Source: Pectobacterium araliae
Lineage (GTDB): Bacteria > Pseudomonadota > Gammaproteobacteria > Enterobacterales > Enterobacteriaceae
Assembly (NCBI RefSeq): GCF_037076465.1
Contig: NZ_AP028908.1
Span: 2,294,001-2,358,000 of the forward strand
Direction: 5' to 3'
Length of the DNA: 64,000 nt
Part shown: positions 45,635-57,058 of the stretch, piece after piece
Numbering within the stretch: the stretch's first letter is position 1
Layout: every line of letters begins with the position of its first letter
Made by a program: the position numbers and the translations under genes
Notes under the pieces: generated by a model
What the model saw: the letters and a program-made list of their open reading frames with translations, nothing else
Databases searched by the model: none
What the model was told of the DNA's origin: nothing

Positions 45635-46258
45635 ATGCCAATCCAAACTGTCCGATGCCTGCGTTTACTGCCTTTAGCCAGCGTATTGCTCGCCGCCTGT
45701 AGCGTTAATCAACCCACTCAAACGGGTACAAGTCCAACGTCGCCAGAGTGGCAACAGCATCAGCAAAAAGTACAGCAACTCAGCCAATATCAGACTCGCG
45801 GCGCTTTTGCCTATATCTCCGATAGCAAAAGAGTATCGGCTAATTTTTTCTGGCAGGACACACCGCCACAGCGTTATCGACTGCTGCTGACCAATCCACT
45901 CGGTAGCACTGAATTAGAACTACGAGCCCAACCCGACAATGTGCAAATCACTGACAATCAAGGCAAGCGCTACGTGGGTAAAGATGCCGAATACATGATC
46001 CAGCAACTGACTGGTATGGCAATCCCACTGAATAATCTGCGCCAATGGATTCTCGGCATCCCCGGTGATGCGGCCGAATTCACACTGGATGAACGTTATC
46101 TGCTGAAAACCATCACCTATCGGCAGGGTAATCAAAACTGGAACGTCAGCTATCAGAGCTACAACACCGAGTTAACCCCCCCGCTCCCGACCAGCCTGGA
46201 ACTCGTCCAGGGGGAACAGCGTATTAAGCTGAAAATGAATAACTGGATGGTTAAATAA
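45635..46258 (+). CDS. lolB: outer-membrane lipoprotein receptor LolB
   Basis: A 207-residue lipoprotein that accepts lipoproteins from LolA and inserts them into the outer membrane. The signal peptide ends in the lipobox LLAACSVN (Cys near 20). The mature half-barrel has [23 protein letters not shown] and [16 protein letters not shown] with the protruding Leu region. ATG 45635 fits the signal peptide; 24 extra upstream codons are possible but unlikely. It is followed by ispE after 3 bases. Confidence 0.95.
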   Translation: MPIQTVRCLRLLPLASVLLAACSVNQPTQTGTSPTSPEWQQHQQKVQQLSQYQTRGAFAYISDSKRVSANFFWQDTPPQRYRLLLTNPLGSTELELRAQPDNVQITDNQGKRYVGKDAEYMIQQLTGMAIPLNNLRQWILGIPGDAAEFTLDERYLLKTITYRQGNQNWNVSYQSYNTELTPPLPTSLELVQGEQRIKLKMNNWMVK

Positions 46259-46261
46259 GCG

Positions 46262-48219
<1,958 letters not shown>

Positions 48220-48260
48220 TCACTGCTGATCGGGTAACCGATCGCAGAAGATGATGATGA

Positions 48261-48282
48261 AGCCACCTGTAACAGGGTGGCT
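48261..48282 (+). terminator. terminator of prs
   Basis: AGCCACC / GGTGGCT stem with an 8-base loop, followed by TTCTTAT. It lies 11 bases before the 3' end of the group II intron. Confidence 0.75.
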
Positions 48283-48292
48283 TTCTTATAAA

Positions 48293-50213
48293 ATCGAGTA
48301 GGAGGCGAGATTACTCCCGCCGTCCTCTCACACCACCGTACGTGCGGTTCCGCATACGGCGGTTCATGTTAACTCTGGAACTGCCGTTGCTGCTCCACTA
48401 GTGATATCAAGCCGAGTCGTCTGAACTGCGCCGTCTTTATCGCATCATTCATGTGACTCGACCCCGCGTTCCACCACGCTCCTCGCTGGTTACTCGCCGA
48501 CCTCCACGCTCGCTTTTCACACAAGCCCGCTCGCATTAGCATTCGGGCTCGCGTATACGTTCGTTTCCATTGCCGCCACAGTAGACTGCGCAGTTTACGC
48601 CTGACCCAGCCGTCAATCTTCTCCAGAACTCCTTTTACTTCCGTGTATCTGAAGTAGCTCATCCAGCCTCGCAGTATCGGTGTGAGTTCATTGATTACGC
48701 CTTTCACTGATTTCGTCGCGTGCCCTGTCGTCAGGCTACGGATCTTCTCCTTCAGCCTCTCGACACTGCTCCCTGCGATCTTCAGTCGGGTCTGTTTGTG
48801 CCGTGTCACGCTGTATCCCAGGAACTTACGCTCCCACGGTCGCGCCACCGCACTCTTCTGCTCATTGACCTTTAGCTTCAGTATGTCTCTCAGGTACACC
48901 CTGATTGCCCTAAAGATATGCTCGCCTGCTTTGCGACTGCTCACGTAAATGTTGCAGTCATCCGCATAGCGACAGAAGCTGTGACCTCGACGCTCCAGTT
49001 CTTTATCCAGTTCATCCAGCAGAATGTTCGACAGTAGCGGCGACAACGGTCCGCCCTGCGGCATTCCCTTACCTCGCTTCTCTGTCTCGCACCCGTTCGT
49101 CATTTCCGCTTCAAGGTAGCGACGTATCAGTTTCAACAGCCGTTTATCCCTGACATGCCTCGCCAGACGTGACATCAAAATGTCATGATCCACCCGGTCA
49201 AAGAACTTTTCCAGATCCAGATCGACCACCCAGCGTTTCCCGCTTTGTATGTAGCGCTGTGCCTGTTGCACTGCCTGCCACGCATTGCGGTTACTTCTGA
49301 ACCCGTAACTCGATTCGCAGAAGTGCGGCTCCACGACCGGACTGAGTTGTTGTGCTATCGCCTGCTGGATAAGCCTGTCCACTACCGTCGGGATACCCAG
49401 GGTTCTCACGCCGCCGTCCGGCTTTGGGATATCCACTCTGCGTATCGCCTGCGGCTGGTAGGCGCCCGTAATCAATGCCTGCCTGATACTCGCCCAGTTC
49501 TGTTTCAGCCACGGCTTCAACTCCGTCACTTTCAGGTTATCTACCCCTGCCGCGCCGTTGTTTTCCACCACGCGCTGATAGGCCAGCATCAGGTTCTCTC
49601 TCGTTATCACCGTTTCCATCGTCAACGGCATTTCCGCTTTCGTTTGCCCACCGACCGCCGTGGGGATTTCAGCACCCTCATGCAGCACTGACGGATACTG
49701 TCCGTCTCCTCTGCCGCTGGCCGCAGTGCTCTGCGCTTGTGCCTCATTAATTCCCATCGAGTATCGGTGTCCTAATCACGGTTAATCATGTTCAGCCCTT
49801 CATGCTGCCAGTTATGCAGCACTACTACGGCTTCGGCTGACTGCTGCACGTTCATCCCGTCGCCTCTCGACGCTCGGTAGCCCTGAAGCAAACGTGCAGC
49901 CCTCCCGGGGTAATTCGCGCGACCTTCCTGCTTATGCCTGTCAGCTTTACGTCACAGCGTTCTGTGCAAGTATTGGGCTTTGATGATATTTGCCACCTTA
50001 CCCCGCTGTGCCGCCTAAACTGCTTCCTGTTCGTCAGGCCAGCATTTTGCCTTCAGCTTCCTTCAGATCCCACCTCGCGGTGGGCACCCTTGCCGTTCGG
50101 CTAACACTTCCCCTTGCCGGGTGTGTAGAGGACTTTCACCGCCAAGTCGCCCCTTGACCACTACAGTCAACGGACAGCGCCCGTCAAGGCGCTACGCGCC
50201 ATGCCCGGCGCAC
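48293..50213 (-). mobile_element. group II intron, class C by its insertion site
   Basis: On the minus strand the element begins GTGCGCCG (from 50213) and ends CTACTCGAT (to 48293), about 1921 bases. Domain V is the 32-base hairpin at 48332-48363 (arms ACCGCCGTA..GCG / CGC..TACGGTGGT). Domain VI is at about 48294-48328 with a TAAT bulge region holding the likely branch A. The reverse transcriptase lies in domain IV. The 5' exon ends in a terminator stem and T-tract of ychH, the hallmark target of group IIC introns. It appears intact. Confidence 0.88.
48369..49757 (-). CDS. ltrA: group II intron reverse transcriptase/maturase
   Basis: A 462-residue intron-encoded protein. RT motifs: RRVDIPKPDGGVRTLGIPTVVDR (about 94-116), DLDLEKFFDRVDHDIL, GMPQGGPLSPLLSNILLDELD and the catalytic FCRYADDCNIYV. 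The maturase (X) domain follows with GRGM-like LRGWMSYFRYTEV and a basic C-terminus. No HNH endonuclease domain is visible, consistent with class C introns, which target terminator hairpins instead. About 50 residues precede the RT core. All catalytic parts are present, so splicing and mobility are possible. Confidence 0.94.
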   Translation of the reverse strand: MGINEAQAQSTAASGRGDGQYPSVLHEGAEIPTAVGGQTKAEMPLTMETVITRENLMLAYQRVVENNGAAGVDNLKVTELKPWLKQNWASIRQALITGAYQPQAIRRVDIPKPDGGVRTLGIPTVVDRLIQQAIAQQLSPVVEPHFCESSYGFRSNRNAWQAVQQAQRYIQSGKRWVVDLDLEKFFDRVDHDILMSRLARHVRDKRLLKLIRRYLEAEMTNGCETEKRGKGMPQGGPLSPLLSNILLDELDKELERRGHSFCRYADDCNIYVSSRKAGEHIFRAIRVYLRDILKLKVNEQKSAVARPWERKFLGYSVTRHKQTRLKIAGSSVERLKEKIRSLTTGHATKSVKGVINELTPILRGWMSYFRYTEVKGVLEKIDGWVRRKLRSLLWRQWKRTYTRARMLMRAGLCEKRAWRSASNQRGAWWNAGSSHMNDAIKTAQFRRLGLISLVEQQRQFQS

Positions 50214-50224
50214 AAACAAAAAAC

Positions 50225-50250
50225 CGCCATAGCGAGGCTACAGCGGCTCT
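50225..50250 (-). terminator. terminator of ychH, interrupted by the group II intron
   Basis: On minus: GCCGC, tg, TAGC, ctc, GCTA, tg, GCGGT, then TTTTTGTTT. The intron begins right after this T-tract (50213), so the hairpin is intact and the tail is the insertion point. Confidence 0.85.
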
Positions 50251-50290
50251 ATTGTTCAATGTACATTAACGCCCATGACTTCATTAACGG

Positions 50291-50560
50291 CTATGGGTGA
50301 TGCTGACGGCGGCAGCGCTTATCAAAGTGCTTAACCCACCAATAACGGTCTGAAACTTCTTCGCGCCCGCTAATACGCGCGCCGACCAACCAAAATATTG
50401 CGCCAGAAAAGATACCGACCAGGTCAATGTAAGTCATATATTCAGGGACATTCAGCTTAGGAAACTGACTGGCGATGGAGAAACCAATACTACCAATCAT
50501 CAGAACCATACCCAGCCCCATCAACACATTACCCAATACTGCCACGTTCTTGCGTTTCAT
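50291..50560 (-). CDS. ychH: stress-induced inner-membrane protein YchH
   Basis: An 89-residue protein with two transmembrane helices ([25 protein letters not shown] and [17 protein letters not shown]) and a C-terminal basic [16 protein letters not shown]. By recall it is collinear with E. coli YchH (DUF2583), a stress-induced protein linked to hydrogen peroxide and cadmium response. GGAGG lies about 7 bases upstream of ATG 50560. It is convergent with prs, with the intron between them, and divergent from pth. Confidence 0.93.
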   Translation of the reverse strand: MKRKNVAVLGNVLMGLGMVLMIGSIGFSIASQFPKLNVPEYMTYIDLVGIFSGAIFWLVGARISGREEVSDRYWWVKHFDKRCRRQHHP

Positions 50561-50878
50561 CTGCCACCTCCAGATTAATTCTGTGGATGAATCGGAGTGC
50601 CATTACAGGTTACTTCTTTATATTGGTGTAATTATAGACAATAACGCGGTTATATGATTGCGGGAGAGATCACAGATAAAAGGAATAATTAATATTTTTT
50701 TACGTTTAAACAAATAAATAGACAAAAATACGAATAATCACCCCATCCAACCCAATAAATAACATTGCATTTACATTCCAACACCGATATTTGGCTATCA
50801 ACCACACGGTGTGTAAACTAGCGCTTTCGTTTATCACGCTACCCTGCGTAAGCTTAAGCACGTAATCTGGAATATACC
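50561..50878. other. divergent promoter region ychH/pth
   Basis: No gene seen. A very AT-rich core (50640-50760) separates the two starts. Confidence 0.5.
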
Positions 50879-51466
50879 GTGAGCAGCATTAAATTAATTG
50901 TCGGCCTGGAGAATCCCGGCGCTGAATACGCCGCCACACGCCATAATGCGGGCGCTTGGTTTGTCGATCGTCTGGCAGAGTCTTATCGTCAGTCGCTAAA
51001 AGAAGAAAGCAAATTTTTCGGTTACACCGCCCGTCTGAATCTGGCAGGGCAAGATGTACGTCTGCTGGTTCCTACTACATTCATGAACCTGAGTGGAAAA
51101 GCTGTCGCGGCAATGGCCACCTTCTACCGCATTCAGCCTGATGAAATCCTGGTTGCACACGATGAACTGGATTTATTACCGGGGATTGCCAAACTTAAAC
51201 TAGGCGGTGGGCACGGTGGTCACAACGGACTGAAAGATATCATCAGTAAATTAGGTAATAACCCTAATTTCCATCGTTTACGCATTGGTATCGGTCATCC
51301 GGGTGATAAAAGTAAAGTGACCGGTTTTGTATTGGGTAAGCCGCCGATGAGCGAGCAGACACTGATCGACAGTGCCATTGACGAGGCTGTGCGCTGCACA
51401 GAAATCCTGATGAAAGAAGACATGATAAAAGCGATGAACCGCCTGCATGCCTTCAAAGCGGCATAA
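50879..51466 (+). CDS. pth: peptidyl-tRNA hydrolase
   Basis: A 195-residue esterase that recycles tRNA from prematurely released peptidyl-tRNA. The catalytic His is in [17 protein letters not shown] (about His22 with this start), with Asn in FMNLSGKAV and Asp in [14 protein letters not shown] 50879 is the start ([17 protein letters not shown]). It precedes ychF as in E. coli. Confidence 0.97.
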   Translation: MSSIKLIVGLENPGAEYAATRHNAGAWFVDRLAESYRQSLKEESKFFGYTARLNLAGQDVRLLVPTTFMNLSGKAVAAMATFYRIQPDEILVAHDELDLLPGIAKLKLGGGHGGHNGLKDIISKLGNNPNFHRLRIGIGHPGDKSKVTGFVLGKPPMSEQTLIDSAIDEAVRCTEILMKEDMIKAMNRLHAFKAA

Positions 51467-51595
51467 TCTGGTCATAATGCGGATGGCAGATCGAGATAAA
51501 TCGCCATTCCGTGTATAATCGGCCGAAATATTTCCATTCTGACAGGCAAGAGATAGTAATTGCCTGATTAATAAGTTATTTAAGGTGATATAAAC

Positions 51596-52687
51596 ATGGG
51601 ATTCAAATGCGGTATCGTTGGGCTGCCTAACGTCGGTAAATCCACTCTGTTCAATGCGTTGACCAAAGCTGGCATAGAAGCGGCCAACTTCCCGTTTTGT
51701 ACCATCGAGCCGAACACTGGCGTAGTGCCGATGCCTGACCCACGTCTGGACAAGCTGGCTGAAATCGTTAAGCCACAGCGTATCCTTCCAACCACCATGG
51801 AATTTGTTGATATCGCCGGTTTGGTGAAAGGCGCGTCTAAAGGTGAAGGCTTGGGTAACCAGTTCTTGACCAACATTCGTGAAACGGAAGCCATCGGCCA
51901 CGTTGTACGCTGCTTCGAAAACGACAACATCATCCACGTCAACAATAAAGTTGATCCGGCCGATGACATCGAAGTCATCAACACTGAACTCGCATTGTCT
52001 GACCTTGACACCTGTGAGCGCGCCATGCATCGCGTGCAAAAAAGAGCTAAAGGTGGCGATAAAGATGCTAAAGCTGAACTGGCTGCGCTGGAGAAATGTT
52101 TACCGCAGTTGGAAAACGCTGGCATGCTGCGTTCGCTGGATTTAAGCGATGAAGATAAAGCAGCCATCCGCTACCTGAGCTTCCTGACGTTAAAACCAAC
52201 GATGTACATCGCCAACGTTAACGAAGATGGTTTCGAAAACAATCCATATCTCGATAAAGTACGCGAAATCGCAGCCGCTGAAGGTTCTGTCGTCGTCGCT
52301 GTGTGCGCCGCCGTTGAATCGGATATTGCCGAACTGGATGATGCCGACCGTGAAGAATTCATGGCTGAGTTAGGCATAGAAGAACCAGGCTTGAATCGCG
52401 TGATCCGTGCGGGCTATGAACTGCTGAATCTGCAAACCTACTTCACTGCTGGCGTGAAAGAAGTTCGTGCATGGACCATCCCTGTCGGTGCTACCGCCCC
52501 ACAGGCCGCAGGAAAAATTCATACTGACTTCGAAAAAGGCTTCATCCGCGCGCAGACTATCGCCTATGACGACTTCATCACCTACAAAGGTGAGCAAGGC
52601 GCAAAAGAAGCTGGGAAAATGCGCTCAGAAGGCAAAGAATACATCGTAAAAGATGGCGACGTAATGAACTTCCTGTTCAACGTCTAA
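51596..52687 (+). CDS. ychF: redox-responsive ATPase YchF (Obg family, OLA1 homologue)
   Basis: A 363-residue Obg-family P-loop protein that prefers ATP. G1 is [15 protein letters not shown] (about 8-22), G3 is [15 protein letters not shown], the G4-like position is NVNEDG instead of NKxD (as expected for YchF), and a coiled-coil domain (about 130-190) and C-terminal TGS domain (about 278-363) follow. Ribosome-associated and a regulator of catalase in E. coli. A terminator lies at 52748-52770. Confidence 0.97.
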   Translation: MGFKCGIVGLPNVGKSTLFNALTKAGIEAANFPFCTIEPNTGVVPMPDPRLDKLAEIVKPQRILPTTMEFVDIAGLVKGASKGEGLGNQFLTNIRETEAIGHVVRCFENDNIIHVNNKVDPADDIEVINTELALSDLDTCERAMHRVQKRAKGGDKDAKAELAALEKCLPQLENAGMLRSLDLSDEDKAAIRYLSFLTLKPTMYIANVNEDGFENNPYLDKVREIAAAEGSVVVAVCAAVESDIAELDDADREEFMAELGIEEPGLNRVIRAGYELLNLQTYFTAGVKEVRAWTIPVGATAPQAAGKIHTDFEKGFIRAQTIAYDDFITYKGEQGAKEAGKMRSEGKEYIVKDGDVMNFLFNV

Positions 52688-52747
52688 ATAAAATCTGCTG
52701 TCTCATGAGGTTTCACTGAATCTCATAACAACGGCAAAACACTATAA

Positions 52748-52770
52748 AATCCACGCAATTGCGTGGATTT
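52748..52770 (+). terminator. terminator of ychF
   Basis: AATCCACGC-aatt-GCGTGGATT followed by TTTCATTTC, 60 bases past the ychF stop. Confidence 0.85.
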
Positions 52771-52816
52771 TTCATTTCACAAAGTCTCAACTTATCTCGT
52801 AACAACGCAGTCAAAA

Positions 52817-52868
52817 ATGAGTACATAGATGAGTACAACATTCTTCCATCTTCATTTTAAGTGAGTAC
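52817..52868 (+). repeat. TGAGTAC repeats upstream of the integrase
   Basis: ATGAGTAC occurs at 52817-52824 and 52829-52836, and TGAGTAC at 52862-52868. An inverted copy GTACTCAT lies past the integrase at 54213-54220. These are candidate arm-type sites or operators for the integrase. Confidence 0.45.
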
Positions 52869-52901
52869 AATAACGGTATATTAAATAAACAAGGCCCCGT
52901 T

Positions 52902-54095
52902 ATGCTCACCGATACGCAATGCCGTACTGCCAAACCGAAAGAAAAAATCTATCGGATCAATGATTTCAATGGTCTCTACCTAGAAGTGAAACCCAATGGC
53001 AAAAAGGCATGGCGCTATCGGTTTAAACTCAACGGCAAATCCAGCATGTTCGCGTTGGGTGAGTACCCGACGGTCAAACTTGCCGAAGCTCGCGAGAAAT
53101 GTGAGCAAGCGCGTAAACAAGTCGCAGATGGAGTTAGCCCGACACAGGCTCGCCAGTTAGATAAGATCCGCAAGGTCAACGATGCCTCCAACACCTTTGA
53201 GCTTATCGCCAAAGAGTGGTTGCAGATGAAAGACTGGGCCGACATCACCAAAACACGCCGCCTTGATATGCTTGAGCGTGTAGTTTTCCCCGCCATCGGC
53301 AAACTTCCTATCAGGGAAATCACCCCGCATCACATTCTTAAAATTCTTCAGGAAACCACTAAACGCGGCGCTCCGACCGTTGCCGCTGAAGCCCGCCGCA
53401 CCATTTCATCGGTTTTTGAGTTGGCAGTCGCGACGCTCAGAGCTGATAGCGATCCTGTATGGCCGGTGCGCAAGGCCCTTCCCGCCAATAAGACACAGCA
53501 CAAACAGGCACTGAATCCTCAGCAAATCGGAAAGTTATTAAGCTGTTTTGACAACAGTCGCGGCTCATACCAGGTTAACTATTGCATGTGGCTAATGTGG
53601 TGGACGCTGGCGCGGCCAGCCGAAGTAACCGAAGCAGAATGGGCAGAATTCGACCTTGATAACGGACTGTGGACCATTCCGGCAACGCGCATGAAAGCCC
53701 GCAGAGAACACGTTATTCCCCTTCCCTCACAAGCGGTCAAAACTCTTAGAATGCTACAAGGATTAACCGGACATCGGCAGCACCTTTTCCCGGGCAGGGA
53801 TAATCCGAAAGGTCCAATGACATCACACTCCCTGCGTCAGCTACTAAAAAGCCTCGGCTGGAGTGGTACATATAGCCCACATGCAACCCGAACCACAGGA
53901 AGTACCCGTTTAAACGAGATGGGCTATCGACCTGATGCTATTGAGGCCCAACTTGCGCACGCTGATACCAACAATGTTCGTCGCACGTACAACCATGCAA
54001 CTTATCTTGATGAGCGTAAAGTGATGATGCAGGAATGGGCGGATAAGCTTGAGGGATGGGTAAAAAGCACTGACAATAGTACTGATGTGTCGTAA
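52902..54095 (+). CDS. int: P4-type tyrosine integrase
   Basis: A 397-residue site-specific recombinase. DUF4102 arm-binding N-terminus (LTDTQCRTAKPKEKIYRINDFNGLYLEVKPNGKKAWRYRF), core-binding domain (about 100-190), and a catalytic domain with the Arg in TLARPAEVTEAEW, Arg/His in SPHATRTTGSTRLNEMG (HATR in place of the usual HGxR), His in EAQLAHADTNNVRRTYNHATY and the nucleophilic Tyr near 356. It marks the left end of an accessory island beginning past ychF, without an adjacent tRNA. Confidence 0.93.
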   Translation: MLTDTQCRTAKPKEKIYRINDFNGLYLEVKPNGKKAWRYRFKLNGKSSMFALGEYPTVKLAEAREKCEQARKQVADGVSPTQARQLDKIRKVNDASNTFELIAKEWLQMKDWADITKTRRLDMLERVVFPAIGKLPIREITPHHILKILQETTKRGAPTVAAEARRTISSVFELAVATLRADSDPVWPVRKALPANKTQHKQALNPQQIGKLLSCFDNSRGSYQVNYCMWLMWWTLARPAEVTEAEWAEFDLDNGLWTIPATRMKARREHVIPLPSQAVKTLRMLQGLTGHRQHLFPGRDNPKGPMTSHSLRQLLKSLGWSGTYSPHATRTTGSTRLNEMGYRPDAIEAQLAHADTNNVRRTYNHATYLDERKVMMQEWADKLEGWVKSTDNSTDVS

Positions 54096-54315
54096 ACGAT
54101 GATGCATTGGTGTGTTAATACTGATTAATAACGATTATTTCCCACCAGAGAATAAAAACCACATTTTAACCTACAATTTTGTAACCATATGATTTCACTA
54201 ACATTGTTTGCCGTACTCATCCAGCGTTCAAATCCCTCTGTTTTTCTTCCCTCCATTAACACAGGACATCTCCATGAGCCGATACCATGTCTCTAAATAG
54301 CTTTTCATAATACTG

Positions 54316-55346
54316 CTACACCCTTGCCTTTCCCGGTGCATTTCCAGGGAAAGGCGAAGCAGCCTCCATGAACTGGGCTACGTTCTGCAATAACTGCCAC
54401 ATGTAATGACAGTGATGATTTCGTGTTACCGTTTCATGCAACTTATGCCAGAGCCCTTCTATTCTGTTCAGCCAGGGCGAGTAAGTCGGCAAAAACAGCA
54501 GGTTGAACTTCGGATTCTCTACCAGCCAGCGCTGGGTTTCCTTACTTTTATGAATGATGTAGTTATCTACTATCAGTGTGATAATGCTGGCGTGCCGGTA
54601 TGTGCGTTTCAGTTTAACCAACAGATTTATAAACAATTTTGATGTCTTCTTTATTCCGCCTATATAGGTCACCTTTCCTGTGTCCGCGTGCAGTGCGCCA
54701 GCCAGATAATGTTTCTGATTCTGGCCCGGCGTCACTATCCGTTTTTGGTTACCTTTCTGGCTCCAGTCAGCGCCGATTTTCGGGTTGAGGGCAATATCAA
54801 CCTCATCCTGATAAAACACGGGATGTTCCGAACTGTTGACAGCCAGCGCGGCCTGAATAGCGGTCATTTTTTCATCGTAATCTGGGTCGGAGAGCTTCAG
54901 TGTGGGGCAGCCCGACGCCAGACAAGACCGGCCATCTTAACCCAGCGATACAGGGTACTTCGTGAGGCATTAATGTTGAAAAAACCATTTATCTCCATGG
55001 TCAGCAATTCCAGACTCCAGCGCGAGCGTAGCCATCCGACATCCTGTGGCGAGTAATCAACCAGATGAGATAGCAGCGGCAATACAGGCTCTGGCGACCA
55101 TTTCGGCGGTCGTCCTGCGGGTCGGCTTTCCAGTCCTTCGGCGCCACTTTGGGTAAACCAGTTTATCCAGCGTCCGACGGTGGAACGAGCAGCCTGAAGG
55201 TGTTTAGCCACATCGGAAACGGAGATGCCATCATCAAGCATTAGTAGAGCGGCAAGCCTGCGATAATGGTTCTTGTCGCGTGTCGTCTGCATGGTTTTCT
55301 GCATCAATTGACGCTCGTCGGGTTGGATAGGTGTTATGATCGGCAT
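54316..55346 (-). pseudogene. IS630-family transposase, frameshifted
   Basis: Two consecutive minus-strand frames make one IS630 transposase (about 345 residues when joined). The upstream piece (55346-54897) has the HTH part: ISVSDVAKHLQAARSTVGRWINWFTQSG and VGWLRSRWSLELL. It ends WRRAAPH-stop. The downstream piece (54867-54316, frame open from about 54903) has the DDE domain: VFYQDEVDIALNPKIGADW, IITLIVDNYIIHKSKETQRWL, and LPTYSPWLNRIEGLWHKLH. A run of four C at 54903-54906 is one base short of the intact frame. Inactive, or expressed only by frameshifting. Terminal repeats were not resolved. Confidence 0.88.
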
Positions 55347-55500
55347 GACTCAGTCCGGTTGGTGATTTGGGATATTCAGCGATTGATCAGATCGCTCAAC
55401 TTGGACTGAGTTCCCCCCCAAGTGATGTGATGGACGTCCCTCCTCAACATAATCCTGCCACACTTATGTTGAGCCGTCCCATTTATAGAGGAACAACATC

Positions 55501-56535
55501 ATGAACACGATAAAAGTCGTCGGTATCGATCTGGCTAAATCCGTTTTTCAGCTTTGTGTCTGGATGAATGATGGGACCGTTGCCTGGAATCGAAAAGTTT
55601 CTCGCAGCAAGCTGTTAGATACTGTTCGTCAATTCCCGCCGGATACACTTATCGCAATGGAAGCTTGTGCAACCTCGCATTACTGGGGGCGGACTTTCCA
55701 ATCCATGGGATACGCCATCCGGCTCATTCCAACCCAACATGTAAAGGCGTTAACTCGTCATCAGAAAAATGATGCCAATGATGCTCTAGCAATATGTGAG
55801 ACGGCATTTCGTCCGGGGATTCACTTTGTTGCTGTAAAAACTCTTGAGCAGCAAGATATCAAAGCGCTGCGTTGTGCCCGTCAGTTGATGGTCGAACAGC
55901 GCACCGCCGCCGCCAATCAAATTCGTGCTCTGGCCGCTGAGCAGGGCTTCGAGTTCCCGGTTGGGATACACACTTTGCAACAGCGATTACCCGATTTGAT
56001 TGAAGATGCGGAAAAGCCTGTGTCTCCGGTATTACGCCATTTGCTTTCCACTTTATTGGAAAACATCCACACACTGAATGAATATATTCGTTCAACAGAA
56101 TATGAAATCGCAGCATTGTGTCAACAGCAACCCCGGTATCGAGCACTGATGACTATACCGGGTGTTGGCCCGCTCATCGCCGCCGCTTTTTTAAGTGAGG
56201 TTGATGCAGAACAATTTGCTAACGGAAGACAACTTTCCGCCTGGTGTGGTCTGGTTCCCCGGCAACATAGTTCCGGCGGGAAACACATCCTCACTTCGAT
56301 GACTAAAAATGGTAACTGCGACCTTCGGACACTCATCATTCATGGAGCCAGAGCGGTCATGCGCTGTGCCCAAAAGCGGGATGACCGTCTTGGAAGATGG
56401 CTTAATCATGTCACTGAGCGACGGGGAAAAATGAAAGCCACCGTGGCGCTGGCAAATAAGTTAACACGTATTGTCTGGCGGTTGCTGTCTGAACCGGTTG
56501 ATTTCAATATGGATAAGGCATTTGCGATGAAGTAA
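55501..56535 (+). CDS. IS110/IS1111-family transposase (DEDD recombinase)
   Basis: A 344-residue transposase. The N-terminal DEDD RuvC-like domain has VVGIDLAKSVFQLCV, LIAMEACATSHYWGRTF and QKNDANDALAICETA, giving the acidic residues. The C-terminal Transposase_20 domain has LMTIPGVGPLIAAAFLSEV, FANGRQLSAWCGLVPRQHSSGGK and the conserved Ser in that region. Length and motifs are complete. In this family the recombinase works with an RNA encoded in its own non-coding end, a known property. Confidence 0.94.
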   Translation: MNTIKVVGIDLAKSVFQLCVWMNDGTVAWNRKVSRSKLLDTVRQFPPDTLIAMEACATSHYWGRTFQSMGYAIRLIPTQHVKALTRHQKNDANDALAICETAFRPGIHFVAVKTLEQQDIKALRCARQLMVEQRTAAANQIRALAAEQGFEFPVGIHTLQQRLPDLIEDAEKPVSPVLRHLLSTLLENIHTLNEYIRSTEYEIAALCQQQPRYRALMTIPGVGPLIAAAFLSEVDAEQFANGRQLSAWCGLVPRQHSSGGKHILTSMTKNGNCDLRTLIIHGARAVMRCAQKRDDRLGRWLNHVTERRGKMKATVALANKLTRIVWRLLSEPVDFNMDKAFAMK

Positions 56536-56756
56536 TGATTTAGTTCGGCACAAAGTAAAAGATTTCCTGAGTTTGCAGGCACTGATGAGAAAACGGTAAA
56601 CCAACCCTGTAATAACCTGAAGTAGATCCAGGTAGAAAATACCGGTCAAGTGATAAGGAAACAGGGTGCGGATGACATCATGGCGCGGGAAAATTTTCCC
56701 AAAAAGACGCCGGATATATGACAGCAAACCGTATCACGTCAGTACTTGTACGCCAC
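56536..56756 (+). ncRNA. candidate IS1111 guide (bridge/seeker) RNA region at the right end
   Basis: About 220 bases between the transposase stop and the right repeat, without coding potential. CCCTGT (56607-56612) can pair with ACAGGG (56664-56669), enclosing an ACCTG/CAGGT hairpin. A further GGGAAAATTTTCCC palindrome lies at 56687-56700. Published work places the guide RNA of IS1111-group elements in this end. The exact RNA limits and guide loops cannot be read by eye. Confidence 0.55.
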
Positions 56757-56767
56757 GGGACGTCCAT

Positions 56768-57058
56768 ATATGATCTATTATTTCGGAAAGCTATTTAGTA
56801 TGTTTACGCAATGAAAAACACCTCTCAATGTCTTCTCAAGAAAGTATTAAACAGCATCACTCTTAATTGCAGGTGATAAAAACACGAAAAGTTTACGAGC
56901 GGAAAAATATCACCCATAAAAATGTGGGTATTTTTATTTTCCATTGGATATTAACGAATGTAATAATGAGCCATAATTTACCGAGCGATAGAAAGATATT
57001 TTCTGTCACCCGGTAAGCTCATCATGACTTAATCTCAGCAAAGAATATGGCTGATTAT
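56768..57058. other. spacer between the IS1111 element and the aminotransferase gene
   Basis: No gene. It holds an A/T-flanked hairpin around ACCCA/TGGGT (56921-56939) and a TTACCG (56978-56983) / CGGTAA (57011-57016) stem that could terminate the minus-strand operon. Confidence 0.45.

Larger units (their letters stand above)
55430..56767 (+). mobile_element. IS110-family element, IS1111 group
   Basis: The 11-bp ends ATGGACGTCCC (55430-55440) and GGGACGTCCAT (56757-56767) are exact inverted repeats flanking an intact transposase. Short subterminal inverted repeats mark the IS1111 group. The right end has about 220 non-coding bases that look structured. True outer boundaries may lie a few bases outside the repeats. 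Confidence 0.85.

Noticed and set aside
48682..49691. Plus-strand ORFs across the group II intron
   Set aside because: They are shadows of the reverse transcriptase gene.
54100..55430. Terminal inverted repeats and TA duplication of the IS630 copy
   Set aside because: No matching ends could be found by eye around 54280-54320 and 55350-55430; the left end may be lost.
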